Source: Candidatus Zixiibacteriota bacterium (GTDB lineage: Bacteria; Zixibacteria; MSB-5A5; GN15; PGXB01). Taken from it: DNA of 49,366 bases. Made by a program: the position numbers and the translations under genes. Below are positions 9,350-18,690 of this stretch, piece by piece. The stretch spans positions 1 through 49,366 of the forward strand of contig DAOUVS010000002.1 of assembly GCA_030667525.1 (NCBI GenBank), in the 5' to 3' direction. Within the stretch, counting starts at the first letter, position 1. Every line of letters starts with the position of its first letter. The notes below the pieces were generated by a model. The model had not been told where the DNA came from. It saw only the letters and a list, made by a program, of their open reading frames with translations, and made no database searches.

Positions 9350-10817
9350 TGCTTTTCTCCTTATTTTTGCCGGGTCCACTTAGAGGAAGAACTATTTTAA
9401 ACTTAGATCCGCGCTCTGGTTCGGATTCTACCACAATATTCCCGCCGTGAACACCAATCATTCTTGCAGATATTGATAAGCCAAGACCGGTCCCGGCCCG
9501 ACTTTTCGTGCTAAAAAATGGAGTGAAGATATTAGATTTCACATCTTCGCTCATTCCTATTCCATTATCATTTATTTCAATAATAAAATCTTCATTATTT
9601 TCATCCGGATAGGCACGCATAGACACATGCGGTTTTTCGATGCCATTATAATTTTTCCAGGCGCATGCATCCAGGGCATTGGAAACAATATCCATTATCA
9701 CCGAATGTATCATTCTGGCATCCCACATCACTTTGGGAAGTTCCGATGAAATAATAAGCTCGAGAGATATTCCTTTGTTGCCAGCAGTTTTTTCGATAAC
9801 ACGATAAATCTCGGATAAGGCATCGCTCAGATCGACCTGATCAAGTTTTGGTTTGTACTCTTTAACATACCGCAGCATATCCATCGACATCTCGGTCAGA
9901 CCGTTAATGCCCTCCTGCACAATCTCCCAACCCTCTTCAAGCATTGTTCTTTTGTCTTTTGCCAAACCAATTTTGACCATATATGCCCCGCCTTTAAGGG
10001 CGTTGAGCATATTTTTCATCGAGTGCTGAATTCCGGTAAATACCTGACCAATAGCTGCGTAGCGCTGCGATTGTAATAGTTGAGTCTGTAATCTTTTTTC
10101 CTCGGTAATATCTTTGCTTATTCCAATTGTACCGATTATTCCTCCGGTGGGGTTGCGAAGTCTGGATAATGTAAGCAGGACATCACGTATCTCCCCGTCT
10201 TTGGTTTTAAACTGAGTTTCGAAATTGACAACACTATCGGCATATTTCAGTTTATCAATCGCCTTATCTCGTTCTTTAACATCAGCAAACAGCAGCTTTA
10301 TCGGTTTGCCGACGATATCAAAGCGTCGGTAACCTAACGCAGCTTCCGCCCCGGTATTTATCATTTGAATTTTCCCTGAAGCACTTACTGTGATAATTAT
10401 ATCAGCCGAACTTTCCAGAATACTCGACAGATAATCTCTATTTTTTTTAAGTTCAATCATTGATGAAGAGAGCATCGAGGCCATATCATTAAAAGATGCT
10501 GATAATAGGCCAAATTCATCTTTCTCATCTTCACTGAGTCTGAAATCGAACTCTTTATCGGCCAAATTATTCATTCCGTTTATTAATCTGTTGAGAGGAT
10601 GATATATAAAGTACCGAACAAAAATCCAGGCGAATCCGGCAGAGACAGCAATAGCCAGAACTATAATGAATATGAATTGTAAAATATTATCAAAAATAGA
10701 TTCGGCCAAACTAAAATTAAGGGCACTGCCGATATACTGGATAATCAGCAAAAAAAGTAGGATAGTAATTAAGAAAAAGCCGCTGAGTTTCCAGAATATT
10801 TTAATATTTACTAGCAT
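9324..10817 (-). CDS. HAMP-PAS sensor histidine kinase
   Basis: TM segments, HAMP, PAS (ESSADIIITVSASGKIQMINTGAEAALGYRR), GIQHSMKNMLNALKGG H-box, EINDNGIGMSEDV and TGLGLSISARMIGVHGG ATPase motifs. Confidence 0.92.
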   Translation of the reverse strand: MLVNIKIFWKLSGFFLITILLFLLIIQYIGSALNFSLAESIFDNILQFIFIIVLAIAVSAGFAWIFVRYFIYHPLNRLINGMNNLADKEFDFRLSEDEKDEFGLLSASFNDMASMLSSSMIELKKNRDYLSSILESSADIIITVSASGKIQMINTGAEAALGYRRFDIVGKPIKLLFADVKERDKAIDKLKYADSVVNFETQFKTKDGEIRDVLLTLSRLRNPTGGIIGTIGISKDITEEKRLQTQLLQSQRYAAIGQVFTGIQHSMKNMLNALKGGAYMVKIGLAKDKRTMLEEGWEIVQEGINGLTEMSMDMLRYVKEYKPKLDQVDLSDALSEIYRVIEKTAGNKGISLELIISSELPKVMWDARMIHSVIMDIVSNALDACAWKNYNGIEKPHVSMRAYPDENNEDFIIEINDNGIGMSEDVKSNIFTPFFSTKSRAGTGLGLSISARMIGVHGGNIVVESEPERGSKFKIVLPLSGPGKNKEKSNGQKSYGS

Positions 10818-10895
10818 GGTTGAACCAATTTTCTACTTTCACCTCAGCCAAAAACCACACTCATATCCAATGCAGAAGTTCATTCTGCTTTTTAA

Positions 10896-12110
10896 TCACT
10901 TTTCTTTCGAAGTAATTTCGGTGGTTTCATAATGTTTGAGAATTCGTGCCTCAGTTGGAAGCAATTTCAAATATTTTAATCCCCAGCCAAACAGGAATCC
11001 GATGACACCAAAAACGCCCAGAGCCTGTAGGATTTCCAGAAAACTTAAGGAATAAGAGGCGATTCCTTCCTGCAGAACAGATTCGGTAATCTCCATGCCG
11101 GGAAATAACTCAGGCGGATGAGTGAGTCCCGGAAGAACAATTACATACCTTTCACAAAGAACGCCAAAAACGACGAGAGCGGAGGCAATAACTATCCCGC
11201 GTACAGTTTTTCCGGTTTTTCGATAGAAAAGCAGAAAGATTGGTATAAAGCAGCCTATAACTATAAGTCCGACCCAGAAAAATAAACTATGCAGCCCGCC
11301 AAAAAGATAATACATAGCTGCGTCACGCAGTTCGACGACATAAGCGCGATACGCATTTTCAACAAACATAAAATAGACGACAACAAGCAAACAAATTGCC
11401 AGAAACCGTCCCAGCCATATAATCAGCTCATCGTCAAGTCGCCTTTTTGTAATCCTGAACAGACCAACGATCATTAAAATCATCAGAGCCGTTCCGGAGG
11501 CCATTGCCGCCGCGACAAAACTGGCCGGTAAAAGTGGCGACTCATAAAGCACTCGCGCCCCAAATCCGAAAATAGCGCCGGTGCCGGTATGGACGCAAAA
11601 TGCCCAGCCAAATGCCAGAGTAGCCACCACTGATGTCAATTTTTTTCTCTCATAAAACAGCGCCCAAAGGTAGAGCAGACAGATAAGGATATGTCCTATA
11701 TATAGAATTGGGTTTATTGAAAACATCGATTGAAGATTAAAATAGACAAACGGCTCAACAAACACTCGATCGATCCTGCCCTGGTCGGTTAGAATCGATA
11801 GCAGACCGGCAATCAAAAACAGCGTGGCCAAATAAACGGCTATTCGTGCAAACGGTTTATATTCCAGTTTTCCGAAGACTCCATACAAACCGGAAATAAC
11901 AAGTGAGCCGGCCGAAAGTCCGATATAATAAACCGCCATAACGATTTGAAGCCCCCATGGCACTCGATTATTCATCCCAGTAACCCAGAGTCCATGTTCG
12001 ATCACATACCAGGTTGCAATAAATCCGGCAATGGCAAAAGATGCAAATGTTATCATCATCAGACGATACTGAGTTGAATCACCTTCAATACTGTCGAATT
12101 TTAAATCCAT
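10896..12110 (-). CDS. dsrP: NrfD/PsrC-family membrane subunit, DsrP-like
   Basis: 404-aa polytopic protein (PWGLQIVMAVYYIGLSAGSLVISGLYGVFG, FRPPELFPGMEI-type tail), immediately downstream of the DsrO-like ferredoxin. Confidence 0.8.
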   Translation of the reverse strand: MDLKFDSIEGDSTQYRLMMITFASFAIAGFIATWYVIEHGLWVTGMNNRVPWGLQIVMAVYYIGLSAGSLVISGLYGVFGKLEYKPFARIAVYLATLFLIAGLLSILTDQGRIDRVFVEPFVYFNLQSMFSINPILYIGHILICLLYLWALFYERKKLTSVVATLAFGWAFCVHTGTGAIFGFGARVLYESPLLPASFVAAAMASGTALMILMIVGLFRITKRRLDDELIIWLGRFLAICLLVVVYFMFVENAYRAYVVELRDAAMYYLFGGLHSLFFWVGLIVIGCFIPIFLLFYRKTGKTVRGIVIASALVVFGVLCERYVIVLPGLTHPPELFPGMEITESVLQEGIASYSLSFLEILQALGVFGVIGFLFGWGLKYLKLLPTEARILKHYETTEITSKEK

Positions 12111-12132
12111 ACTGTTCCTATTTTAATAAGTT

Positions 12133-12873
12133 CTATAGGCCCAAATAGTACACCTTTGGTTCGGTTCCAAGGTCCTCTCTTATTCTTTTGACAGACAGAG
12201 TGGACGTTATCCTGTTGATCTCACTTACGGGGTCATTGAGATCACCAACTAAAATAGCATTAGCTCCGCACTTTTGGCAGGCCTCGACACAGGCCGGCAT
12301 CTGTCCGACATCCAAACGATGAGCACACAGGTTGCATGCTTCGGCAACACCATGTGATCGTTTGGGACGCTCCTCGTTTGGCCAATCCTCATCATTTTTA
12401 AAATTAAATTGGCGGGCATTGTACGGACAGGCGATCATGCAGTAGCGACATCCGATACAGCGGTGATGATCAACAATCACGATCCCATCATCCCGCTTAT
12501 ATGTAGCCTTGACCGGACAGACCTGGGCACAGGGCGGATTGTCACAATGATTGCAAAGAAGCGGAACCATTTTCTCAACTTTGGTGTGTCCAACTTCACC
12601 CTCAATTTTGACTTTTCTGATCCAATGATTATCCCAGCGTTTATCACCATGAAAAGAAACATTGTTCTCGGTGCGGCAGGCGGTCAAACAATCGGTGCAA
12701 TCTGGTCGGCATTTGGTGAGATCGATCACCATTCCCCATTTTTTCCCAATCAGGGGATTGTCGGTGTCGCTGACACTGACACCGGTAGCTGATAAGATTC
12801 TAAAAGCGTATGTCCCCGAACCGACAGTTAGTATCAGTCCTCCGGTCGTTTTTATAAAATCTCTTCTATCCAT
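12133..12873 (-). CDS. dsrO: Tat-exported 4Fe-4S ferredoxin-like iron-sulfur subunit, DsrO-like
   Basis: MDRRDFIKTTGGLIL Tat-like leader; CRPDCTDCLTAC, CNHCDNPPCAQVCPVKA, CIGCRYCMIACPYNAR, CNLCAHRLDVGQMPACVEAC cysteine motifs. Confidence 0.85.
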   Translation of the reverse strand: MDRRDFIKTTGGLILTVGSGTYAFRILSATGVSVSDTDNPLIGKKWGMVIDLTKCRPDCTDCLTACRTENNVSFHGDKRWDNHWIRKVKIEGEVGHTKVEKMVPLLCNHCDNPPCAQVCPVKATYKRDDGIVIVDHHRCIGCRYCMIACPYNARQFNFKNDEDWPNEERPKRSHGVAEACNLCAHRLDVGQMPACVEACQKCGANAILVGDLNDPVSEINRITSTLSVKRIREDLGTEPKVYYLGL

Positions 12874-12896
12874 TTTTTATCTCATTTGTTTTATCA

Positions 12897-13265
12897 TTAT
12901 GGATAATTATGGCATCCGAAACAATCGGGTGACATACTCACCGCATTATGACATTGATCGCAAAAATTTACACGACTTGTATGACATTCCTTGCATTTGT
13001 TTATATCTTCTTCGCCCCGCTTGCCATACCTGACGACATTTTCCCTTATTTCTCTCAAAAGTTCCCAATGATGAAAACGCATATATTCGGTATCTCTGAC
13101 ACATTTGTCATATTTTGAATCAGGCCGTTCCAATAAGACCTGAGGCGGTTCGCTTCCGATTGCAACAACATTGGAAATCACACCATACAGAATAAGAATC
13201 AGAATAATCAAAATGGGAATGGCGACGAAAACGGCGGTTTTATTATTTCCAATATTTATTTTCAT
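12897..13265 (-). CDS. dsrJ: DsrJ-like membrane-anchored triheme cytochrome c
   Basis: 122 aa; N-terminal TM; KYDKCVRDTEYMRFHHWELLREIRENVVRYG (DsrJ-type conserved Cys region); three CxxCH sites CKECH, CDQCH, CFGCH. Confidence 0.85.
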   Translation of the reverse strand: MKINIGNNKTAVFVAIPILIILILILYGVISNVVAIGSEPPQVLLERPDSKYDKCVRDTEYMRFHHWELLREIRENVVRYGKRGEEDINKCKECHTSRVNFCDQCHNAVSMSPDCFGCHNYP

Positions 13266-14497
13266 TTATTTTCCCCCTTATCCAAAGATACGTCATCGTT
13301 GCGTCCGGTATGTTCGGCATATACCATCGCCACGGTTCGATAAATAACATGAGCAAATTTTGAATATGGCAGATATACAATCAGAGTAAAAACAAACACC
13401 AGATGAACAAAGTAGGCAATATGGCGGTGCGGTTCCAGTCGCACATAGTGCAAAGCTTCAGTAAAGAATCCGGTCGCAACAACAATAAAAATGGTTGTCA
13501 GAAAGGCCCAGTCATAATAATTACCGGCACCGGCCTGTGCGTCGTGCCGCATCCGATCCCGAATTATTAAACCAATCCCTCCGATCAGCGCCAGACCGCC
13601 CAGATTGGCAAGTATTTTCCATGGGCTCCAAAATCCAAACGGATATACAAAGCTACCGCTTATCAACGGATTAATCCCCAGGGTTATTATCCAAAGAGTT
13701 ACACAGGACAAAGCTATAAAACCAAAAAATATCGCTATATGCGAAAACTGGCGCGTTCTCTCGGCAGTGCATTTTGAGAAATTTTCATGGGTGATAATAT
13801 TTTTTACCGCAGAGAATATACTTGGCATCAGACCCTTGACCGGAGTGATGCTCCCGTCCGGATTATCGAAGGCTTTTAAACTTGACCAAAATCGTTTCAC
13901 ACCAACAATCAAAGCAATTATAACCAGGGCTGTAAAAAACAGGAAAAAACTATTCAGAAGCCAATGTGGGAATATACTGGAATAGGAATAGAGTATTTGA
14001 TCGCCGACCTCTTTAGTAATTCCGAGAGCCTCTTCAATTGAATCACGCAATATTAGCGCCAGAGAAAGCAAGATTATTGGAATACTTAGCAGAAGTAGAA
14101 TAGACTGCGGTTCGTTGACCCACCTGCTTAAAAAACGTGGAAAGGCATGTTGCACTATACTTTCCTGTCTAACGGCGGCCAACAGATCACCCGGACGGGC
14201 ACCACGAGGGCATCTGGTCGAACAATCGTTGCACTGGTAGCAAAGCCAGACGTCAGGATCGTTCATTAGTCGATCCTTTATTCCCCATGAGGCCCAGGCC
14301 ATTTCTTTACCGGGAAACGGAGCTTTATCGGGTGCAATGTTGCATGTAGCCGAACAGGTGCCACACTGCATACATTTCAAAAAATAGTCGCCACATCGAT
14401 TGCGCAAAGCTTCTATAAAATCAAGATCAGATTTTATAGTCAACGGATCGTTGTTACTTACCACTTGGCCCTGCACTGTCTCTTCATTGGTATCCAT
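13262..14497 (-). CDS. qmoC: Quinone-interacting membrane-bound oxidoreductase subunit C (HdrC-like plus cytochrome b-like membrane domain)
   Basis: CMQCGTCSATCNIAP and CYQCNDCSTRCPRGARPGD 4Fe-4S motifs fused to a polytopic region with HYVRLEPHRHIAYFVHLVFVFTLI. ATG-overlap with the next gene. Confidence 0.85.
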   Translation of the reverse strand: MDTNEETVQGQVVSNNDPLTIKSDLDFIEALRNRCGDYFLKCMQCGTCSATCNIAPDKAPFPGKEMAWASWGIKDRLMNDPDVWLCYQCNDCSTRCPRGARPGDLLAAVRQESIVQHAFPRFLSRWVNEPQSILLLLSIPIILLSLALILRDSIEEALGITKEVGDQILYSYSSIFPHWLLNSFFLFFTALVIIALIVGVKRFWSSLKAFDNPDGSITPVKGLMPSIFSAVKNIITHENFSKCTAERTRQFSHIAIFFGFIALSCVTLWIITLGINPLISGSFVYPFGFWSPWKILANLGGLALIGGIGLIIRDRMRHDAQAGAGNYYDWAFLTTIFIVVATGFFTEALHYVRLEPHRHIAYFVHLVFVFTLIVYLPYSKFAHVIYRTVAMVYAEHTGRNDDVSLDKGENK

Positions 14498-14559
14498 TAT
14501 CGTTTTTCCTCAGTACATCCCAGCTCTTTTATATTTCTTCAATATTTCTTTATTTTATT

Positions 14560-16821
14560 CTACATCCCCTTAAATGGATTCATGCCGTACTTTTCAATCA
14601 CCTCTGCGAAGTTATTAAAGATCTCCTGCAATTGACCATATTCAGATATCTGAAGTTGGTGCAGTTCCACTCTCTCATTTTCAAGCGCCATCTGCTCCAG
14701 TTTCTCCCGGATATTTTCTTCGCGGGATGCCGCCAATTCACTCCCTTTACAAAAATGACACTGATAGTCATCACCATACTTACAGCCAATCAATAATATC
14801 CCGTCAAATCCGGCCGAAATTGCTTCCGATATCCAGACCACGTTGACCGAACCGAGACATCGAACCGGAATGACACGGACAAACGGATTGTACTGCAACC
14901 GATGTTGTCCCATCAGATCCATCGCCGGGTAAGCATCATTTTCGCAAAGTAAGGCGAGTATTCTCGGTTTTTCATCGAACTCTTCCGGCACTTCAACCGC
15001 TCTGATCATTGAGGTAATGATTTCCACAGAATAATCCTTAAAGGAAACTATCCTCTCAGGACAAGCACCAAGACAAATACCACAACGCCGACAGCGTGTT
15101 GTCTGGAGAAGTGGGGTTCCCTTTTCATCTTCGTTAATGACACCAAAAGGACATTCTTCTGTACATCGTTTACATTGGGTGCATCTTTGCAAAAAGAAAT
15201 CGGGATAAGACTTATCTCCTGCTCGCGGATGAACCGCTTCACCGCGTGAGGTCATCTCAATGCATTGAATTGCTTTTAATGCCGCGCCGGTTCCATCCTC
15301 TTTACTGCTGAGTCCATCCATTGGCTGACGAACAGCACCGGCCGGATAAATTCCTGTTCTTCTGCTTTCATAAGGAAAACAGATAAAATGCGAATCTGGG
15401 AAACCATATTGTAAAGCTGGCAAATCAGGTCCCTGACGATAATCGAGATTGAGTATCTGTGTACCTTCATGCTGTTTTAGTTCTTCAATTTTCTTTGCGG
15501 CCGCATCGCGCTGGATTTCGGAATCACCTTTTTCAGCGGCGATTTTGGCATCTTCATAGAGACGAATTGCCTCACCATCGGCAGCGTTTGGAACCATCCC
15601 GGCGGCCAGAACAACCAGATCAACTTCTACCTGAATATTTTCACCCTGCATCGTGTTTTTGGCGGAAACGGTGAGTTTGCCATCAGTACCGCGGGTAACA
15701 TCGGCGACATCACCACGAGTCAGGAAAATACCGGTATCTTCCTGTGCCCGGCGGTAAAAGTCTTCGTAATGTCCCGGTGTCCGTAAAAATTCATAGAAAA
15801 TATAGGCCTTACTGTTTTCATCCAACTCCCGCAGATATAACGCCTGCTTAAGCGATGTCAGACAGCATATTGATGAACAAAAAGAGTGATGTTTTTTATC
15901 GGGCGAACCGCCACATTGAATAAAGGCGATGCTTTTTACTTCTTTGCCATCAGAGGGGCGAATAATGCGGCCATTGGTTTTTACAATCTCCTCCAGCTCC
16001 ACATTTCTTATAACATCTTCAACTTTGCCATAAGGTAAGCTGTCTCTTGGTTCAGCAGGTTTCCAGCCGGTCGCCTGAATTATCGAACCAACCCGGAAAC
16101 TGTCTACTGAATCACCATTGTCGATTGAGGTCACTGTGACGTCAAACAAACCGGGCGCTCCGGTGATTTTGCTTGTCGCTGCAGATTTATAAATGGCTAT
16201 TTTGGAATTATTTTCAATCTCAGATATTAATAGATCAATCCCTGTTTCTTCCAGATCACGATATGGTGGTTTGGTCGGTGTCGATTTATATTGCTTACCC
16301 AACCAGCCGCCAAGCTTATCGGTTTTTTCCACCAATTTAACATCATACCCGGCCCGGGCCGTCTCCAGCGCGGCAGTTATACCGGTTATACCGCCGCCAA
16401 CAACCATCACAGTTTTATTAATTTCTTCTTCAGATTGAAACGGTTCCGGAACAGACATTTTTTGCACTTTGGCAATATACATGCGGAGATAATCTTCAGC
16501 CATCATCTGGGTATCTTCTTCATTTGGCGGCTGACACCAGACAACCTGTTCCCGAAGAGGGATATGCTCAACAATCACGTCATCCGGAAAACTGTTTTTT
16601 GTATAGTAGCGGGGAGAAACCCCGGCAATAACAATTTTATTGAGTCCTTCGCTTTTGATATCATCGATTACTGACTGTATATCAGGTTCTTCGCAGGCAC
16701 TGATTGATTTACAGAATGAGACATGATATTCGTCATTGGCAACTTTAGTAAGAGCCTCAATATCGAGAGCCTCAGCAATTCCATAACCGGTACAAATAAA
16801 AACACCTACTTTATTTTCCAT
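14560..16821 (-). CDS. qmoB: QmoB-like HdrA/MvhD-type flavin and iron-sulfur subunit
   Basis: 753 aa; VMVVGGGITGITAALETARAGYDVKLVEKTDKLGG FAD motif; CTQCKRCTEECPFG, CRRCGICLGACPER; MvhD-like C-terminus GCKYGDDYQCHFCKGSELAASR. Confidence 0.9.
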   Translation of the reverse strand: MENKVGVFICTGYGIAEALDIEALTKVANDEYHVSFCKSISACEEPDIQSVIDDIKSEGLNKIVIAGVSPRYYTKNSFPDDVIVEHIPLREQVVWCQPPNEEDTQMMAEDYLRMYIAKVQKMSVPEPFQSEEEINKTVMVVGGGITGITAALETARAGYDVKLVEKTDKLGGWLGKQYKSTPTKPPYRDLEETGIDLLISEIENNSKIAIYKSAATSKITGAPGLFDVTVTSIDNGDSVDSFRVGSIIQATGWKPAEPRDSLPYGKVEDVIRNVELEEIVKTNGRIIRPSDGKEVKSIAFIQCGGSPDKKHHSFCSSICCLTSLKQALYLRELDENSKAYIFYEFLRTPGHYEDFYRRAQEDTGIFLTRGDVADVTRGTDGKLTVSAKNTMQGENIQVEVDLVVLAAGMVPNAADGEAIRLYEDAKIAAEKGDSEIQRDAAAKKIEELKQHEGTQILNLDYRQGPDLPALQYGFPDSHFICFPYESRRTGIYPAGAVRQPMDGLSSKEDGTGAALKAIQCIEMTSRGEAVHPRAGDKSYPDFFLQRCTQCKRCTEECPFGVINEDEKGTPLLQTTRCRRCGICLGACPERIVSFKDYSVEIITSMIRAVEVPEEFDEKPRILALLCENDAYPAMDLMGQHRLQYNPFVRVIPVRCLGSVNVVWISEAISAGFDGILLIGCKYGDDYQCHFCKGSELAASREENIREKLEQMALENERVELHQLQISEYGQLQEIFNNFAEVIEKYGMNPFKGM

Positions 16822-16824
16822 AAA

Positions 16825-18081
16825 TCAATCACCTCCCCCCAAACATTGAATCGCCTTGAGCGTTGCCGCCGTTGATTCTTTGACCGCGCGAGAAACATCG
16901 CACGGGCCTTTGGCACAACCGACCGCATATATTCCCTCTATATTTGCAGACCTGTCAATAAAGCCATACATATCATATTTTAATTCAAAAGGTATTTTTA
17001 AATCGGCTGTATTTGGTACCATTCCGGTGGCAAGAACTGCCATGTCGAATTTATTATGAAGTTTCTCGCGATTAATCGTATCCTCAACATCCAATATTAG
17101 ATTGCCGGAATCCTCACTTATTCCGGCTACCTTACCTTTTATAAATGAAATTTTATCATCTTCAAGTAGATCGTAGTAAAACTTTTCTTCGCTACCGACT
17201 GTACGAATGTCAATGTAGAAAACAGTGGCCCTGGCGTTCTCGTTTTTCTCTCTGAGATACCTGACCTGCTTTAATGAAGCCATACAACAGACAGCCGAGC
17301 AGTATGGCAGGTGGTTTTCATCTCTTGAGCCGGCACAATGTACGAAGGCAACATTCTCCGCTTTTTTACCATCGGATGGCCGAATTATCTCACCTCCGGT
17401 GGGGCCGGATTTGGCCGCCAATCTCTCCATCATTACGTTAGTAATCACATTAGGAAATTGTCCGTATCCCAAATTATCAAGCTTGTTGGCATCATAAGGC
17501 CGCCATCCGGTAGCGATAATTACGGCTCCGACATTGATTTCGATTTCCTCCTCCTGCATCTCAAAATCAATGGCACCTTCAGGACAGATTTTCACGAGAG
17601 TTTCGGCGTCGGAATCCGACAAAACATCACGGTCAAGAACATAACCTCTGGGGTAGGCCATATCATGAGGTTGATAAAGCGCCTTGGTTTTATTCATGCC
17701 ATAATTGAAGTCATTGTCTCTTTCGGATGTTATATGTTCGGTAATCGAATCATCCAGAGGCTTTTGACCGGTGACATATTTAGGGTGTTTTTTAACTTTT
17801 ACCACAAAATTGCCGGCTTTACCGGTAATTTCTTCAACGGTGGTAAAAGTATAAACGGCTATACGTGAGTTTTGTCTTATCCTGCGTGTATTTATCTCAA
17901 ATCCGCAGGTAGGTGGACACATTTTAGGAAAATAGCGGTGCATACGAATGATACGTCCGCCGAGGTAAGCCTCTTTTTCCACCAGGATAACTCGATAGCC
18001 AACTTCGGCAGCTTCCGCAGCCGCCGTCATTCCTGCAATTCCCCCGCCGATTACAAGAATAGGCTTTGCACTTACATTCAT
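16825..18081 (-). CDS. qmoA: QmoA-like HdrA-type flavoprotein
   Basis: 418 aa; ILVIGGGIAGMTAAAEAAEVGYRVILVEKEAYLGGRI; MHRYFPKMCPPTCGFEINTRRIRQN; start of a colinear run qmoA-B-C. Confidence 0.9.
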   Translation of the reverse strand: MNVSAKPILVIGGGIAGMTAAAEAAEVGYRVILVEKEAYLGGRIIRMHRYFPKMCPPTCGFEINTRRIRQNSRIAVYTFTTVEEITGKAGNFVVKVKKHPKYVTGQKPLDDSITEHITSERDNDFNYGMNKTKALYQPHDMAYPRGYVLDRDVLSDSDAETLVKICPEGAIDFEMQEEEIEINVGAVIIATGWRPYDANKLDNLGYGQFPNVITNVMMERLAAKSGPTGGEIIRPSDGKKAENVAFVHCAGSRDENHLPYCSAVCCMASLKQVRYLREKNENARATVFYIDIRTVGSEEKFYYDLLEDDKISFIKGKVAGISEDSGNLILDVEDTINREKLHNKFDMAVLATGMVPNTADLKIPFELKYDMYGFIDRSANIEGIYAVGCAKGPCDVSRAVKESTAATLKAIQCLGGGD

Positions 18082-18380
18082 AGGCTCTCTCTTAATTTAA
18101 TCAAAGATACTTATTAGCTTTGCAACGCAAATCTCTGTTGACAGATTACTGCATTAAGAGATTTTTTATTCAATTGTACTGAACTGTTGTCAATCTCGTC
18201 GTCATTCCGGAGTGAATCGGACTTGTTTATCGACGATGTCTTGGTTTTTATTGTAATAAAAGATACAAAATTTTGAATATTTGTCAACATAAAATAGGTT
18301 CTCAATACACCGTCTATTTCCATAATCGCTGCAATTTATGGTAATAAGTGTCGAACAATTCAGCAACGGAATCGGAATAT

Positions 18381-18514
18381 ATTTCTATTTGTTCATCAAA
18401 AAGTACTTTCGAATTTTTATAAGGTATTGCTACTTCAATCATTATGAAGCAATTTTGAAAATCATCACTTTGGGGTATGTTTGATATCTGCTTGATATAC
18501 AACAGGATATAAAA
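18381..18514. repeat. Dispersed/direct repeat copy C, directly adjoining the tRNA-Glu 3' end
   Basis: atttctatttgttcatcaaaaagtactttcgaa...caattttgaaaatcatcactttggggta...atacaacaggatataaaat aligns over its length to 8560-8690 in the same orientation. Confidence 0.8.
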
Positions 18515-18592
18515 TGGCGTCCCCAAGGGGATTTGAACCCCTGTCGCCGCCGTGAAAGGGCAGTGTCCTAGACCTAACTAGACGATGGGGAC
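18515..18592 (-). tRNA. tRNA-Glu (anticodon UUC), CCA encoded
   Basis: Minus strand GTCCCCATCGTCTAGTTAGGTCTAGGACACTGCCCTTTCACGGCGGCGACAGGGGTTCAAATCCCCTTGGGGACGCCA. Full cloverleaf with anticodon loop CTTTCAC; resembles the canonical bacterial tRNA-Glu. Confidence 0.97.
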
Positions 18593-18690
18593 GCAATCTG
18601 TGCCGCTCAGTATAATAAAATATATTAAACTGTCAAGCCAAATAATCGACCTGTTTTTATTTCCTTAAATCGCCCGTTATACTGAAATAT

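Noticed and set aside
18314-18526. 70-aa ORF MGTPFYILLYIKQISNIPQSDDFQ...
   Set aside because: Starts inside tRNA-Glu and lies in repeat copy C; the frame is not kept in copy B, so it is unlikely to be coding.
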